Of a DNA stretch of 64,000 nucleotides, positions 1 through 15,860 are shown piece by piece. Both the position numbers and the translations under genes were made by a program. Each line of letters opens with the position of its first letter. Position 1 is the stretch's first letter. A model generated the notes under the pieces. It saw only the letters and a program-made list of their open reading frames with translations. It was not told where the DNA came from and made no database searches. The stretch is from Mixophyes australis (lineage: Eukaryota; Chordata; Amphibia; Anura; Limnodynastidae): NCBI GenBank assembly GCA_036250195.1, contig JAVHZZ010000015.1:1674001-1738000 (forward strand), written 5' to 3'.

Positions 1-2820
1 TATTCATGATTCAATTCATGATTCATGATTCATTTCATGATTCATGATTCATTATTCAATTCATGATTCATTTCATGATTCATGATTCATTTCATGATTT
101 ATGATTTAATTCATGATTAATGTTTCATGATTCAATTCATGATTCATGATGCACTTCATGATTCATGATTTAATTCATGATTCATGATTCAATTCATGTT
201 TCATGATTCGATTCATGATTCATGATTCGATTCATGATTCATGATTCAATTCATGATTCATGATTCATATTCATGATTCAATTCATGATTTATGATTCTA
301 TTCATGATTCATGATCCGATTCATGATTCATGATTCGATTTATGATTTATAATTCAATTCATAATTCATGATTCATTATTTGATTCATGATTCGATTCAT
401 GATTCAATTCATGATTCATGATTCATGATTCAATTCATAATTCATGATTCAATTCATGATTTATGATTCAATTCATGATTCATGATTCGATTCATGATTC
501 ATGATTCATGATTCATGATTCAATTCATGATTCATGATTCGATTCATGATTCATGATTCAATTCATGATTCATGATTTATGATTCAATTTATGATTCAAT
601 TCATGATTCATGATTCAATTCATGATTCATGATTCGATTCATGATTCATGATTCAATTCATGATTCATGATTCAATTCATGATTCATGAGTCGATTCATG
701 ATTCATGATTTATGATTCATGATTCAATTCATGATTCATGATTCGATTCATGATTCATGATTCGATTCATGATTCATGATTCATAATTCATGATTCGATT
801 CATGATTCATGATTTATGATTCATGATTCAATTCATGATTCATGATTCATGATTCAATTCATGATTCATCATTCATAATTCATGATTCAATTCATGATTC
901 ATGATTCAATTCATGATTCATGAGTTGATTCATGATTATTATTCATGATTCATGATTCAATTCATGATTCATGATTCGATTCATGATTCGATTCATGATT
1001 CATAATTCATGATTCGATTCATGATTCATGATTCATGATTCATGATTCAATTCATGATTCATGATTCGATTCATGATTCATGATTCATGATTCAATTCAT
1101 GATTCATGATTCGATTCATGATTCATGATTCAATTCATGATTTATGATTTATGATTCAATTTATGATTCAATTCATGATTCATGATTCAATTCATGATTC
1201 ATGATTCATGATTCAATGCACGATTCATCATTCATTATTCATGATTCAATTCATGATTCATGATTCGATTCATGATTCATGATTCGATTCATGATTCATG
1301 ATTCATAATTTATGATTCGATTCATGATTCATGATTCATGATTCAATTCATGATTCATCATTCAATTCATGATTCATGATTCGATTCATGATTCATGATT
1401 CAATTCATGATTCATGATTCGATTCATGATTCATCATTCAATTCATGATTTATGATTTATGATTCAATTTATGATTCAATTCATGATTCATGATTCAATT
1501 CATGATTCATGATTCGATTCATGATTCATGATTCAATTCATGATTCATGATTCATGATTCAATTCGAGAATCATGATTCAATTCATGATTCATGATTCGA
1601 TTCATGATTCATGATTCATGATTCATGATTCATGATTCAATTCATGAATCATGATTCGATTCATGATTCATGATTCATGATTCATGATTCATTATTCAAT
1701 TTATGATTCATGATTCAATTCATGATTCATGATTCATGATTCAATTCATGATTTATGATTCATGATTTGATTCATGATTCATGATTCATGATTCGATTCA
1801 TGATTCATGATTCGATTCATGATTCATGATTCAATTCATGATTCATGATTCATGATTCGATTCATGATTTATGATTCGATTCATGATTCATGATTCATGA
1901 TTCGATTCATGATTCATGATTCGATTCATGATTCATGATTCAAAATTCATGATTCGATTCATGATTCATGATTCATGATTCATGATTCAATTCATGATTC
2001 ATGATTCATGATTCGATTCATGATTCATGATTCGATTCATGATTCATGATTCGATTTATGATTCATGATTCGATTCATGATTCATGATTCGAATCATGAT
2101 TCATGATTCATGATTCGATTCATGATTCATGATTCATGATTCATGATTCGATTCATGATTCATGATTCATGATTCGATTCATGATTCATGATTCATGATT
2201 CAATTCATGATTCATGATTCAATTCATGATTCATGATTCGATTCATGATTCATGATTCATGATTCATGATTCGATTCATGATTCATGATTCTATTCATGA
2301 TTCATGATTCGATTCATGATTCATGATTCAATTCATTATTTATGATTCATGATTCAATTTATGATTCAATCCATGATTCATGATTCAATTCATGATTCAT
2401 GATTCATGATTCATGATTCATGATTCGATTCATGATTCATGATTCATTATTTAATTCATGATTCATGATTCAATTCATGATTCATGATTCATGATTCAAT
2501 TCATGATTCATGATTCAATTCATGATTCATGATTCAATTCATGATTCATGATTCATGATTCATCATTCATGATTCGATTCATGATTTATGATTCGATTCA
2601 TGATTCATGATTCATGATTCAATTCATGATTCATGATTCGATTCATGATTTATGATTCGATTCTGGATTCATGATTCATAATTCATGATTCATGATTCAA
2701 TTCATGATTCATGATTCAATTCATGATTAATGATTCAATTCATGATTAATGATTCATGATTTTATTCATGATTCATGATTCATTTCATGATTCATGATTT
2801 AATTCATGATTAATGATTCA
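1..2820 (+). repeat. Domain I higher-order copy, B-type, left-truncated by one base
   Basis: The window begins one base after the G of the ATTCAGT landmark that heads other copies. Base 1 aligns with base 9598 and the two sequences match from there. The TGCAC landmark (ATGCA-CTTCATG) lies at 150, equivalent to 9747. A second landmark, TGCACG (ATGCACG-ATTCATC), is at 1217. The copy ends at the next ATTCAGT, near 2815-2821. Confidence 0.8.
1031..1068 (+). repeat. Reference example of the 38-bp double unit (7+7+5A+7+7+5G)
   Basis: This is a perfect copy of the commonest local pattern: two ATTCATG heptamers, ATTCA, two more ATTCATG heptamers, then ATTCG. The same 38-bp string recurs throughout, interleaved with 26-bp blocks of three heptamers plus a pentamer. 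The A/G choice in the last base of the pentamer is the most frequent variation of the array and creates the only common CpG (in TTCGA). Confidence 0.95.
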
Positions 2821-4179
2821 GTATTCATGATTCAATTCATGATTCATGATTCATGATTCAATTCATGATTCATTTCATGATTCATGATTCATTTCATGAT
2901 TCATGATTCATTATTCAATTCATGATTCATTTCATGATTCATAATTCATTTCATGATTCATGATTTAATTCATGATTAATGATTCATGATTCAATTCATG
3001 ATTCATGATGCACTTCATGATTCATGATTTAATTCATGATTCATGATTCAATTCATGTTTCATGATTCGATTCATGATTCATGATTCAATTCATGATTCA
3101 TGATTCATGATTCATTATTCAATTCATGATTCATGATTCATTATTTAATTCATGATTCGATTCATGATTCAATTCATGATTCATGATTCATGATTCAATT
3201 CATGATTCATAATTAAATTCATGATTAATGATTAAATTCTTGATTCATGATTCGATTCATGATTCATGATTCGATTCATGATTCATGATTCATGATTCAA
3301 TTCATGATTCATGATTCAATTCATGATTCATGATTCGATTCATGATTCATGATTCAATTCATGATTCATGATTCAATTCATGATTCATGATTCGATTCAT
3401 GATTCATGATTCAATTCATGATTCAATTCATGATTCATGATTCAATTCATGATTCATGATTCGATTCATGATTCATGATTCAATTCATGATTCATGATTT
3501 ATGATTCAATTTATGATTCAATTCATGATTCATGATTCAATTCATGATTCATGATTCAATTCATGATTCATTAATCGATTCATGATTCATGATTCATGAT
3601 TCATGATTCGATTCATGATTCATGATTCATGATTCAATTCATGATTCATGATTCGATTAATGATTCATGATTCAATTCATGATTTATGATTTATGATTCA
3701 ATTAATGATTCAATTCATAATTCATGATTCAATTCATGATTCATGATTCAATTCATGATTCATGATTCATGATTCAATTCATGATTCATGATTCAATTCA
3801 TGATTCATGATTCGATTCATGATTCATGATTCATGATTCATGATTCATGATTCAATTCATGATTTATGATTCGATTCATGATTCATGATTCAATTCATGA
3901 TTCATGATTCGATTCATGATTTATGATTCGATTCATAATTCATGATTCATGATTCATGATTCATGATTCAATTCATGATTCATGATTCGATTCATGATTA
4001 ATGATTCAATTCATGATTTATGATTTATGATTCAATTCATGATTCAATTCATGATTAATGATTCAATTCATGATTCATGATTTTATTCATGATTCATGAT
4101 TCAATTCATGATTCATGATTTAATTCATGATTCATGATTTGATTCATGATTCATGATTCAATTCATGAATCATGATTCA
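2821..4179 (+). repeat. Domain I higher-order copy, short variant (1359 bp)
   Basis: This copy runs from one ATTCAGT landmark to the next. TGCAC is at 3009, 188 bp in, which is exactly 38 bp (two 19-mers) more than the 150 bp of the other B-type copies. The last ~0.76 kb (from about 3417) is near-identical to about 6607-7370, so this copy is an internally extended relative of the 958-bp copy at 6413. Confidence 0.75.
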
Positions 4180-6412
4180 GTATTCATGATTCAATTCATG
4201 ATTCATGATTCATGATTCAATTCATGATTCATTTCATGATTCATGATTCATTTCATGATTCATGATTCATTATTCAATTCATGATTCATTTCATGATTCA
4301 TGATTCATTTCATGTTGCATGATTTGATTCATGATTCATGATTCATGATTCAATTCATGATTCATGATGCAATTCATGATTCATGATTTAATTCATGATT
4401 CATGATTCAATTCATGTTGCATGATTTGATTCATGATTCATGATTCGATTCATGATTCATGATTCAATTCATGATTCATGATTCATGATTCATGATTCAA
4501 TTCATGATTTATGATTCGATTCATGATTCATGATCCGATTCATGATTCATGATTCGATTTATGATTTATAATTCAATTCATGATTCATGATTCATTATTT
4601 AATTCATGATTCGATTCATGATTCAATTCATGATTCATGATTCATGATTCAATTCATGATTCATGATTCATGATTCGATTCATGATTCATGATTCATGAT
4701 TCATGATTCAATTCATGATTCATGATTCGACTCATGATTCATGATTCAATTCATGATTCATGATTTATGATTCAATTTATGATTCAATTCATGATTCATG
4801 ATTCAATTCATGATTCATGATTCAATTCATGATTCATAATTCAATTCATGATTCATGATTCAATTCATGATTCATGAGTCGATTCATGATTCATGATTCA
4901 TGATTCATGATTCAATTCATGATTCATGATTCATGATTCGATTCATGATTCATGATTCGATTCATGATTCATGATTCATAATTCATGATTCGATTCATGA
5001 TTCATGATTCATGATTCATGATTCAATTCATAATTCATGATTCGATTCAATTCATGATTCATGATTCAATTCATGTTTCATGATTCGATTCATGATTCAT
5101 GATTCAATTCATGATTTATGATTTATGATTCAATTTATGATTCAATTCATGATTCATGATTCAATTCATGATTCATGATTCATGATTCAATGCACGATTC
5201 ATCATTCATGATTCAATTCATGATTCATGATTCAATTCATGATTCATGAGTCGATTCATGATTCATGATTCATGATTCATGATTCAATTCATGATTCATG
5301 ATTTGATTCATGATTCGATTCATGATTCATGATTCATAATTCATGATTCGATTCATGATTCATGATTCATGATTCAATTCATGATTCATCATTCAATTCA
5401 TGAATCATGATTCGATTCATGATTCATGATTCAATTCATGATTCATGATTCGATTCATGATTCATCATTCAATTCATGATTTATGATTTATGATTCAATT
5501 TATGATTCAATTCATGATTCATGATTCAATTCATGATTCATGATTCGATTCATGATTCATGATTCAATTCATGATTCATGATTCAATTCATGATTCATGA
5601 TTCATGATTCAATTCATGAATCATGATTCAATTCATGATTCATGATTCGATTCATGATTCATGATTCATGATTCATGATTCAATTCATGATTCATGATTC
5701 GATTCATGATTCATGATTCATGGTTCAATTCATGATTCATGATTCAATTCATGATTTATGATTCGATTCATGATTCATGATTCATGATTCAATTAATGAT
5801 TCATGATTCGATTCATGATTAATGATTCAATTCATGATTCATGATTCATGATTCGATTCATGATTAATGATTCAATTCATGATTCATGATTCATGATTTG
5901 ATTCATGATTCATGATTCATGATTCGATTCATGATTCATGATTCGATTCATGATTCATGATTCTATTCAAGATTCATAATTCAATTCATGATTCATGATT
6001 CATGATTCGATTCATGATTTATGATTCGATTCATGATTCATGATTCATGATTCGATTCATGATTAATGATTCGATTCATGATTCATGATTCAAAATTCAT
6101 GATTCGATTCATGATTCGATTCATGATTCATGATTCATGATTCAATTCATTATTCATGATTCAATTAATGATTCATGATTCGATTCATGATTCATGATTC
6201 ATGATTCATGATTCGATTCATGATTCATGATTCAATTCATGATTTATGATTTATGATTCAATTCATGATTCAATTCATGATTAATGATTCAATTCATGAT
6301 TCATGATTCATGATTTTATTCATGATTCATGATTCAATTCATGATTCATGATTTAATTCATGATTCATGATTTGATTCATGATTCATGATTCAATTCATG
6401 AATCATGATTCA
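4180..6412 (+). repeat. Domain I higher-order copy, A-type (2233 bp)
   Basis: A-type copies start at ATTCAGT but lack the TGCAC landmark; instead they carry ATTCATGTTGCATG-type variants near 4314 and 4415. TGCACG is at 5191. The body matches 7371-9596 and 13590-15860 over essentially its whole length. Confidence 0.8.
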
Positions 6413-7370
6413 GTATTCATGATTCAATTCATGATTCATGATTCATTTCATGATTCATGATTCATTATTCAATTCATGATTCATTTCATGATTCATGATT
6501 CATTTCATGATTTATGATTTAATTCATGATTAATGTTTCATGATTCAATTCATGATTCATGATGCACTTCATGATTCATGATTTAATTCATGATTCATGA
6601 TTCAATTCATGATTCAATTCATGATTCATGATTCAATTCATGATTCATGATTCGATTCATGATTCATGATTCAATTCATGATTCATGATTTATGATTCAA
6701 TTTATGATTCAATTCATGATTCATGATTCAATTCATGATTCATGATTCAATTCATGATTCATTAATCGATTCATGATTCATGATTCATGATTCATGATTC
6801 GATTCATGATTCATGATTCATGATTCAATTCATGATTCATGATTCGATTAATGATTCATGATTCAATTCATGATTTATGATTTATGATTCAATTAATGAT
6901 TCAATTCATGATTCATGATTCAATTCATGATTCATGATTCAATTCATGATTCATGATTCATGATTCAATTCATGATTCATGATTCAATTCATGATTCATG
7001 ATTCGATTCATGATTCTTGATTCATGATTCATGATTCATGATTCAATTCATGATTTATGATTCGATTCATGATTCATGATTCAATTCATGATTCATGATT
7101 CGATTCATGATTTATGATTCGATTCATAATTCATGATTCATGATTCATGATTCATGATTCAATTCATGATTCATGATTCGATTCATGATTAATGATTCAA
7201 TTCATGATTTATGATTTATGATTCAATTCATGATTCAATTCATGATTAATGATTCAATTCATGATTCATGATTTTATTCATGATTCATGATTCAATTCAT
7301 GATTCATGATTTAATTCATGATTCATGATTTGATTCATGATTCATGATTCAATTCATGAATCATGATTCA
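6413..7370 (+). repeat. Domain I higher-order copy, short B-type (958 bp)
   Basis: This runs from ATTCAGT to ATTCAGT with TGCAC at 6563, 150 bp in. It pairs with the 977-bp copy at 12613; the two lengths differ by exactly one 19-bp block. Together with the following A-type copy it forms a composite unit of about 3.18 kb (6413-9596). Confidence 0.8.
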
Positions 7371-9596
7371 GTATTCATGATTCAATTCATGATTCATGAT
7401 TCATGATTCAATTCATGATTCATTTCATGATTCATGATTCATTTCATGATTCATGATTCATTATTCAATTCATGATTCATTTCATGATTCATGATTCATT
7501 TCATGTTGCATGATTTGATTCATGATTCATGATTCATGATTCAATTCATGATTCATGATGCAATTCATGATTCATGATTTAATTCATGATTCATGATTCA
7601 ATTCATGTTGCATGATTTGATTCATGATTCATGATTCGATTCATGATTCATGATTCAATTCATGATTCATGATTCATGATTCATGATTCAATTCATGATT
7701 TATGATTCGATTCATGATTCATGATCCGATTCATGATTCATGATTCGATTTATGATTTATAATTCAATTCATGATTCATGATTCATTATTTAATTCATGA
7801 TTCGATTCATGATTCAATTCATGATTCATGATTCATGATTCAATTCATGATTCATGATTCAATTCATGATTTATGATTCAAGTCATGATTCATGATTCGA
7901 TTCATGATTCATGATTCATGATTCATGATTCAATTCATGATTCATGATTCGACTCATGATTCATGATTCAATTCATGATTCATGATTTATGATTCAATTT
8001 ATGATTCAATTCATGATTCATGATTCAATTCATGATTCATGATTCGATTCATGATTCATGATTCAATTCATGATTCATGATTCAATTCATGATTCATGAG
8101 TCGATTCATGATTCATGATTCATGATTCAATTCATGATTCATGATTCATGATTCGATTCATGATTCATGATTCGATTCATGATTCATGATTCATAATTCA
8201 TGATTCGATTCATGATTCATGATTCATGATTCATGATTCAATTCATAATTCATGATTCGATTCAATTCATGATTCATGATTCAATTCATGTTTCATGATT
8301 CGATTCATGATTCATGATTCAATTCATGATTTATGATTTATGATTCAATTTATGATTCAATTCATGATTCATGATTCAATTCATGATTCATGATTCATGA
8401 TTCAATGCACGATTCATCATTCATGATTCAATTCATGATTCATGATTCAATTCATGATTCATGAGTCGATTCATGATTCATGATTCATGATTCATGATTC
8501 AATTCATGATTCATGATTTGATTCATGATTCGATTCATGATTCATGATTCATAATTCATGATTCGATTCATGATTCATGATTCATGATTCAATTCATGAT
8601 TCATCATTCAATTCATGAATCATGATTCGATTCATGATTCATGATTCAATTCATGATTCATGATTCGATTCATGATTCATCATTCAATTCATGATTTATG
8701 ATTTATGATTCAATTTATGATTCAATTCATGATTCATGATTCAATTCATGATTCATGATTCGATTCATGATTCATGATTCAATTCATGATTCATGATTCA
8801 ATTCATGATTCATGATTCATGATTCAATTCATGAATCATGATTCAATTCATGATTCATGATTCGATTCATGATTCATGATTCATGATTCATGATTCAATT
8901 CATGATTCATGATTCGATTCATGATTCATGATTCATGGTTCAATTCATGATTTATGATTCAATTCATGATTTATGATTCGATTCATGATTCATGATTCAT
9001 GATTCAATTCATGATTCATGATTCGATTCATGATTAATGATTCAATTCATGATTCATGATTCATGATTCGATTCATGATTAATGATTCAATTCATGATTC
9101 ATGATTCATGATTTGATTCATGATTCATGATTCATGATTCGATTCATGATTCATGATTCGATTCATGATTCATGATTCATGATTCGATTCATGATTTATG
9201 ATTCGATTCATGATTCATGATTCATGATTCGATTCATGATTAATGATTCGATTCATGATTCATGATTCAAAATTCATGATTCGATTCATGATTCGATTCA
9301 TGATTCATGATTCATGATTCATGATTCAATTCATTATTCATGATTCAATTAATGATTCATGATTCGATTCATGATTCATGATTCATGATTCATGATTCGA
9401 TTCATGATTCATGATTCAATTCATGATTTATGATTTATGATTCAATTCATGATTCAATTCATGATTAATGATTCAATTCATGATTCATGATTCATGATTT
9501 TATTCATGATTCATGATTCAATTCATGATTCATGATTTAATTCATGATTCATGATTTGATTCATGATTCATGATTCAATTCATGAATCATGATTCA
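7371..9596 (+). repeat. Domain I higher-order copy, A-type (2226 bp)
   Basis: This copy is close to 4180-6412 (7 bp shorter, one heptamer) and to 13590-15860. It carries the private substitution producing CAAGTC at 7879, shared with 14098 and 19033 but absent from the 4180 copy. TGCACG is at 8406. Confidence 0.8.
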
Positions 9597-12500
9597 GTAT
9601 TCATGATTCAATTCATGATTCATGATTCATTTCATGATTCATGATTCATTATTCAATTCATGATTCATTTCATGATTCATGATTCATTTCATGATTTATG
9701 ATTTAATTCATGATTAATGTTTCATGATTCAATTCATGATTCATGATGCACTTCATGATTCATGATTTAATTCATGATTCATGATTCAATTCATGTTTCA
9801 TGATTCGATTCATGATTCATGATTCGATTCATGATTCATGATTCGATTCATGATTCATGATTCATGATTCATGATTCATGATTCAATTCATGATTTATGA
9901 TTCTATTCATGATTCATGATCCGATTCATGATTCATGATTCGATTTATGATTTATAATTCAATTCATAATTCATGATTCATTATTTGATTCATGATTCGA
10001 TTCATGATTCAATTCATGATTCATGATTCATGATTCAATTCATAATTCATGATTCAATTCATGATTTATGATTCAATTCATGATTCATGATTCGATTCAT
10101 GATTCATGATTCATGATTCATGATTCAATTCATGATTCATGATTCGATTCATGATTCATGATTCAATTCATGATTCATGATTTATGATTCAATTTATGAT
10201 TCAATTCATGATTCATGATTCAATTCATGATTCATGATTCGATTCATGATTCATGATTCAATTCATGATTCATGATTCAATTCATGATTCATGAGTCGAT
10301 TCATGATTCATGATTCATGATTCATGATTCAATTCATGATTCATGATTCATGATTCGATTCATGATTCATGATTCGATTCATGATTCATGATTCATAATT
10401 CATGATTCGATTCATGATTCATGATTTATGATTCATGATTCAATTCATGATTCATGATTCAATTCATGATTCATCATTCATAATTCATGATTCAATTCAT
10501 GATTCATGATTCAATTCATGATTCATGAGTTGATTCATGATTATTATTCATGATTCATGATTCAATTCATGATTCATGATTCGATTCATGATTCGATTCA
10601 TGATTCATAATTCATGATTCGATTCATGATTCATGATTCATGATTCATGATTCAATTCATGATTCATGATTCGATTCATGATTCATGATTCATGATTCAA
10701 TTCATGATTCATGATTCGATTCATGATTCATGATTCGATTCATGATTCATGATTCAATTCATGATTTATGATTTTTGATTCAATTTATGATTCAATTCAT
10801 GATTCATGATTCAATTCATGATTCATGATTCATGATTCAATGCACGATTCATCATTCATTATTCATGATTCAATTCATGATTCATGATTCAATTCATGAT
10901 TCATGAGTCGATTCATGATTCATGATTCATGATTCATGATTCAATTCATGATTCATGATTCGATTCATGATTCGATTCATGATTCATGATTCATAATTCA
11001 TGATTCGATTCATGATTCATGATTCATGATTCAATTCATGATTCATGATTCAATTCATGAATCATGATTCGATTCATGATTCATGATTCAATTCATGATT
11101 CATGATTCGATTCATGATTCATCATTCAATTCATGATTTATGATTTATGATTCAATTTATGATTCAATTCATGATTCATGATTCAATTCATGATTCATGA
11201 TTCGATTCATGATTCATGATTCAATTCATGATTCATGATTCAATTCATGATTCATGATTCATGATTCAATTCATGAATCATGATTCAATTCATGATTCAT
11301 GATTCGATTCATGATTCATGATTCATGATTCATGATTCAATTCATGATTCATGATTCGATTCATGATTCATGATTCATGATTCAATTCATGATTCATGAT
11401 TCGATTCATGATTCATGATTCGATTCATGATTCATGATTCAATTCATGATTTATGATTTTTGATTCAATTTATGATTCAATTCATGATTCATGATTCAAT
11501 TCATGATTCATGATTCATGATTCAATGCACGATTCATCATTCATTATTCATGATTCAATTCATGATTCATGATTCAATTCATGATTCATGAGTCGATTCA
11601 TGATTCATGATTCATGATTCATGATTCAATTCATGATTCATGATTCGATTCATGATTCGATTCATGATTCATGATTCATAATTCATGATTCGATTCATGA
11701 TTCATGATTCATGATTCAATTCATGATTCATGATTCAATTCATGAATCATGATTCGATTCATGATTCATGATTCAATTCATGATTCATGATTCGATTCAT
11801 GATTCATCATTCAATTCATGATTTATGATTTATGATTCAATTTATGATTCAATTCATGATTCATGATTCAATTCATGATTCATGATTCGATTCATGATTC
11901 ATGATTCAATTCATGATTCATGATTCAATTCATGATTCATGATTCATGATTCAATTCATGATTCATGATTCAATTCATGATTTATGATTCGATTCATGAT
12001 TCATGATTCATGATTCAATTCATGATTCATGATTCGATTCATGATTAATGATTCAATTCATGATTCATGATTCATGATTCGATTCATGATTAATGATTCA
12101 ATTCATGATTCATGATTCATGATTTGATTCATGATTCATGATTCATGATTCGATTCATGATTCATGATTCGATTCATGATTCATGATTCTATTCAAGATT
12201 CATAATTCAATTCATGATTCATGATTCATGATTCGATTCATGATTTATGATTCGATTCATGATTCATGATTCATGATTCGATTCATGATTAATGATTCGA
12301 TTCATGATTCATGATTCAAAATTCATGATTCGATTCATGATTCGATTCATGATTCATGATTCATGATTCATGATTCATGATTCAATTCATTATTCATGAT
12401 TCAATTAATGATTCATGATTCGATTCATGATTCATGATTCATGATTCGATTCATGATTCATGATTCAATTCATGATTTATGATTTATGATTCAATTCATG

Positions 12501-12612
12501 ATTCAATTCATGATTAATGATTCAATTCATGATTCATGATTCATGATTTTATTCATGATTCATGATTCAATTCATGATTCATGATTTAATTCATGATTCA
12601 TGATTTGATTCA
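9597..12612 (+). repeat. Domain I higher-order copy, B-type with internal 685-bp duplication (3016 bp)
   Basis: TGCAC is at 9747. This is the only copy in which the TGCACG landmark occurs twice (10841 and 11526). Removing the 685-bp duplication leaves about 2.33 kb. It aligns with the left end of the window (offset 9597 bp). Confidence 0.8.
10771..12140 (+). repeat. Exact-period 685-bp tandem duplication inside a B-type copy
   Basis: The private variant ATTTTTG occurs at 10771 and 11456, and TGCACG at 10841 and 11526; both pairs are 685 bp apart. ATTTTTG is ATTTATG in other copies, so the substitution predates the duplication and was copied with it. The exact end points cannot be fixed because the flanks are themselves repetitive; the start and end given are approximate. 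Confidence 0.8.
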
Positions 12613-13589
12613 GTATTCATGATTCAATTCATGATTCATGATTCATTTCATGATTCATGATTCATTATTCAATTCATGATTCATTTCATGATTCATGATT
12701 CATTTCATGATTTATGATTTAATTCATGATTAATGTTTCATGATTCAATTCATGATTCATGATGCACTTCATGATTCATGATTTAATTCATGATTCATGA
12801 TTCAATTCATGATTCAATTCATGATTCATGATTCAATTCATGATTCATGATTCAATTCATGATTCATGATTCGATTCATGATTCATGATTCAATTCATGA
12901 TTCATGATTTATGATTCAATTTATGATTCAATTCATGATTCATGATTCAATTCATGATTCATGATTCAATTCATGATTCATTAATCGATTCATGATTCAT
13001 GATTCATGATTCATGATTCGATTCATGATTCATGATTCATGATTCAATTCATGATTCATGATTCGATTAATGATTCATGATTCAATTCATGATTTATGAT
13101 TTATGATTCAATTAATGATTCAATTCATGATTCATGTTTCAATTCATGATTCATGATTCAATTCATGATTCATGATTCATGATTCAATTCATGATTCATG
13201 ATTCAATTCATGATTCATGATTCGATTCATGATTCATGATTCATGATTCATGATTCATGATTCAATTCATGATTTATGATTCGATTCATGTTTCATGATT
13301 CAATTCATGATTCATGATTCGATTCATGATTTATGATTCGATTCATAATTCATGATTCATGATTCATGATTCATGATTCAATTCATGATTCATGATTCGA
13401 TTCATGATTAATGATTCAATTCATGATTTATGATTTATGATTCAATTCATGATTCAATTCATGATTAATGATTCAATTCATGATTCATGATTTTATTCAT
13501 GATTCATGATTCAATTCATGATTCATGATTTAATTCATGATTCATGATTTGATTCATGATTCATGATTCAATTCATGAATCATGATTCA
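12613..13589 (+). repeat. Domain I higher-order copy, short B-type (977 bp)
   Basis: This is the sister of 6413-7370, longer by one 19-bp block. TGCAC is at 12763. Near its start the usual variant heptamer block before ATTCAGT is missing (ATTTG runs directly into ATTCAGT at about 12603-12613), so the junction with the previous copy is itself altered. Confidence 0.75.
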
Positions 13590-15860
13590 GTATTCATGAT
13601 TCAATTCATGATTCATGATTCATGATTCAATTCATGATTCATTTCATGATTCATGATTCATTTCATGATTCATGATTCATTATTCAATTCATGATTCATT
13701 TCATGATTCATGATTCATTTCATGTTGCATGATTTGATTCATGATTCATGATTCATGATTCAATTCATGATTCATGATGCAATTCATGATTCATGATTTA
13801 ATTCATGATTCATGATTCAATTCATGTTGCATGATTTGATTCATGATTCATGATTCAATTCATGATTCATGATTCAATTCATGATTCATGATTCATGATT
13901 CATGATTCAATTCATGATTTATGATTCGATTCATGATTCATGATCCGATTCATGATTCATGATTCGATTTATGATTTATAATTCAATTCATGATTCATGA
14001 TTCATTATTTAATTCATGATTCGATTCATGATTCAATTCATGATTCATGATTCATGATTCAATTCATGATTCATGATTCAATTCATGATTTATGATTCAA
14101 GTCATGATTCATGATTCGATTCATGATTCATGATTCATGATTCATGATTCAATTCATGATTCATGATTCGACTCATGATTCATGATTCAATTCATGATTC
14201 ATGATTTATGATTCAATTTATGATTCAATTCATGATTCATGATTCAATTCATGATTCATGATTCGATTCATGATTCATGATTCAATTCATGATTCATGAT
14301 TCAATTCATGATTCATGAGTCGATTCATGATTCATGATTCATGATTCATGATTCAATTCATGATTCATGATTCATGATTCGATTCATGATTCATGATTCG
14401 ATTCATGATTCATGATTCATAATTCATGATTCGATTCATGATTCATGATTCATGATTCATGATTCAATTCATAATTCATGATTCGATTCAATTCATGATT
14501 CATGATTCAATTCATGTTTCATGATTCGATTCATGATTCATGATTCAATTCATGATTTATGATTTATGATTCAATTTATGATTCAATTCATGATTCATGA
14601 TTCAATTCATGATTCATGATTCATGATTCAATGCACGATTCATCATTCATGATTCAATTCATGATTCATGATTCAATTCATGATTCATGAGTCGATTCAT
14701 GATTCATGATTCATGATTCATGATTCAATTCATGATTCATGATTTGATTCATGATTCGATTCATGATTCATGATTCATAATTCATGATTCGATTCATGAT
14801 TCATGATTCATGATTCAATTCATGATTCATCATTCAATTCATGAATCATGATTCGATTCATGATTCATGATTCAATTCATGATTCATGATTCGATTCATG
14901 ATTCATCATTCAATTCATGATTTATGATTTATGATTCAATTTATGATTCAATTCATGATTCATGATTCAATTCATGATTCATGATTCGATTCATGATTCA
15001 TGATTCAATTCATGATTCATGATTCAATTCATGATTCATGATTCATGATTCAATTCATGAATCATGATTCAATTCATGATTCATGATTCGATTCATGATT
15101 CATGATTCATGATTCATGATTCAATTCATGATTCATGATTCGATTCATTATTCATGATTCATGGTTCAATTCATGATTTATGATTCAATTCATGATTTAT
15201 GATTCGATTCATGATTCATGATTCATGATTCAATTCATGATTCATGATTCGATTCATGATTAATGATTCAATTCATGATTCATGATTCATGATTCGATTC
15301 ATGATTAATGATTCAATTCATGATTCATGATTCATGATTTGATTCATGATTCATGATTCATGATTCGATTCATGATTCATGATTCGATTCATGATTCATG
15401 ATTCTATTCAAGATTCATAATTCAATTCATGATTCATGATTCATGATTCGATTCATGATTTATGATTCGATTCATGATTCATGATTCATGATTCGATTCA
15501 TGATTAATGATTCGATTCATGATTCATGATTCAAAATTCATGATTCGATTCATGATTCGATTCATGATTCATGATTCATGATTCATGATTCAATTCATTA
15601 TTCATGATTCAATTAATGATTCATGATTCGATTCATGATTCATGATTCATGATTCATGATTCGATTCATGATTCATGATTCAATTCATGATTTATGATTT
15701 ATGATTCAATTCATGATTCAATTCATGATTAATGATTCAATTCATGATTCATGATTCATGATTTTATTCATGATTCATGATTCAATTCATGATTCATGAT
15801 TTAATTCATGATTCATGATTTGATTCATGATTCATGATTCAATTCATGAATCATGATTCA
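13590..15860 (+). repeat. Domain I higher-order copy, A-type (2271 bp)
   Basis: CAAGTC is at 14098 and TGCACG at 14632. Its offset from the 7371 copy is 6219 bp at the start and 6226 bp at TGCACG, a drift of one heptamer. With the preceding 977-bp copy it repeats the composite B-short plus A arrangement seen at 6413-9596. Confidence 0.8.

Noticed and set aside
4160..4180. Inverted segments suggested by GAATCATG strings
   Set aside because: These are AATCATG words (one T-to-A change) in frame with same-orientation heptamers on both sides. No run of reverse-oriented units was found.
7000..7030. Isolated single-base oddities such as ATTCTTG near 7014
   Set aside because: They are lone substitutions that may be real or assembly/read errors in a low-complexity array; alone they support no feature.
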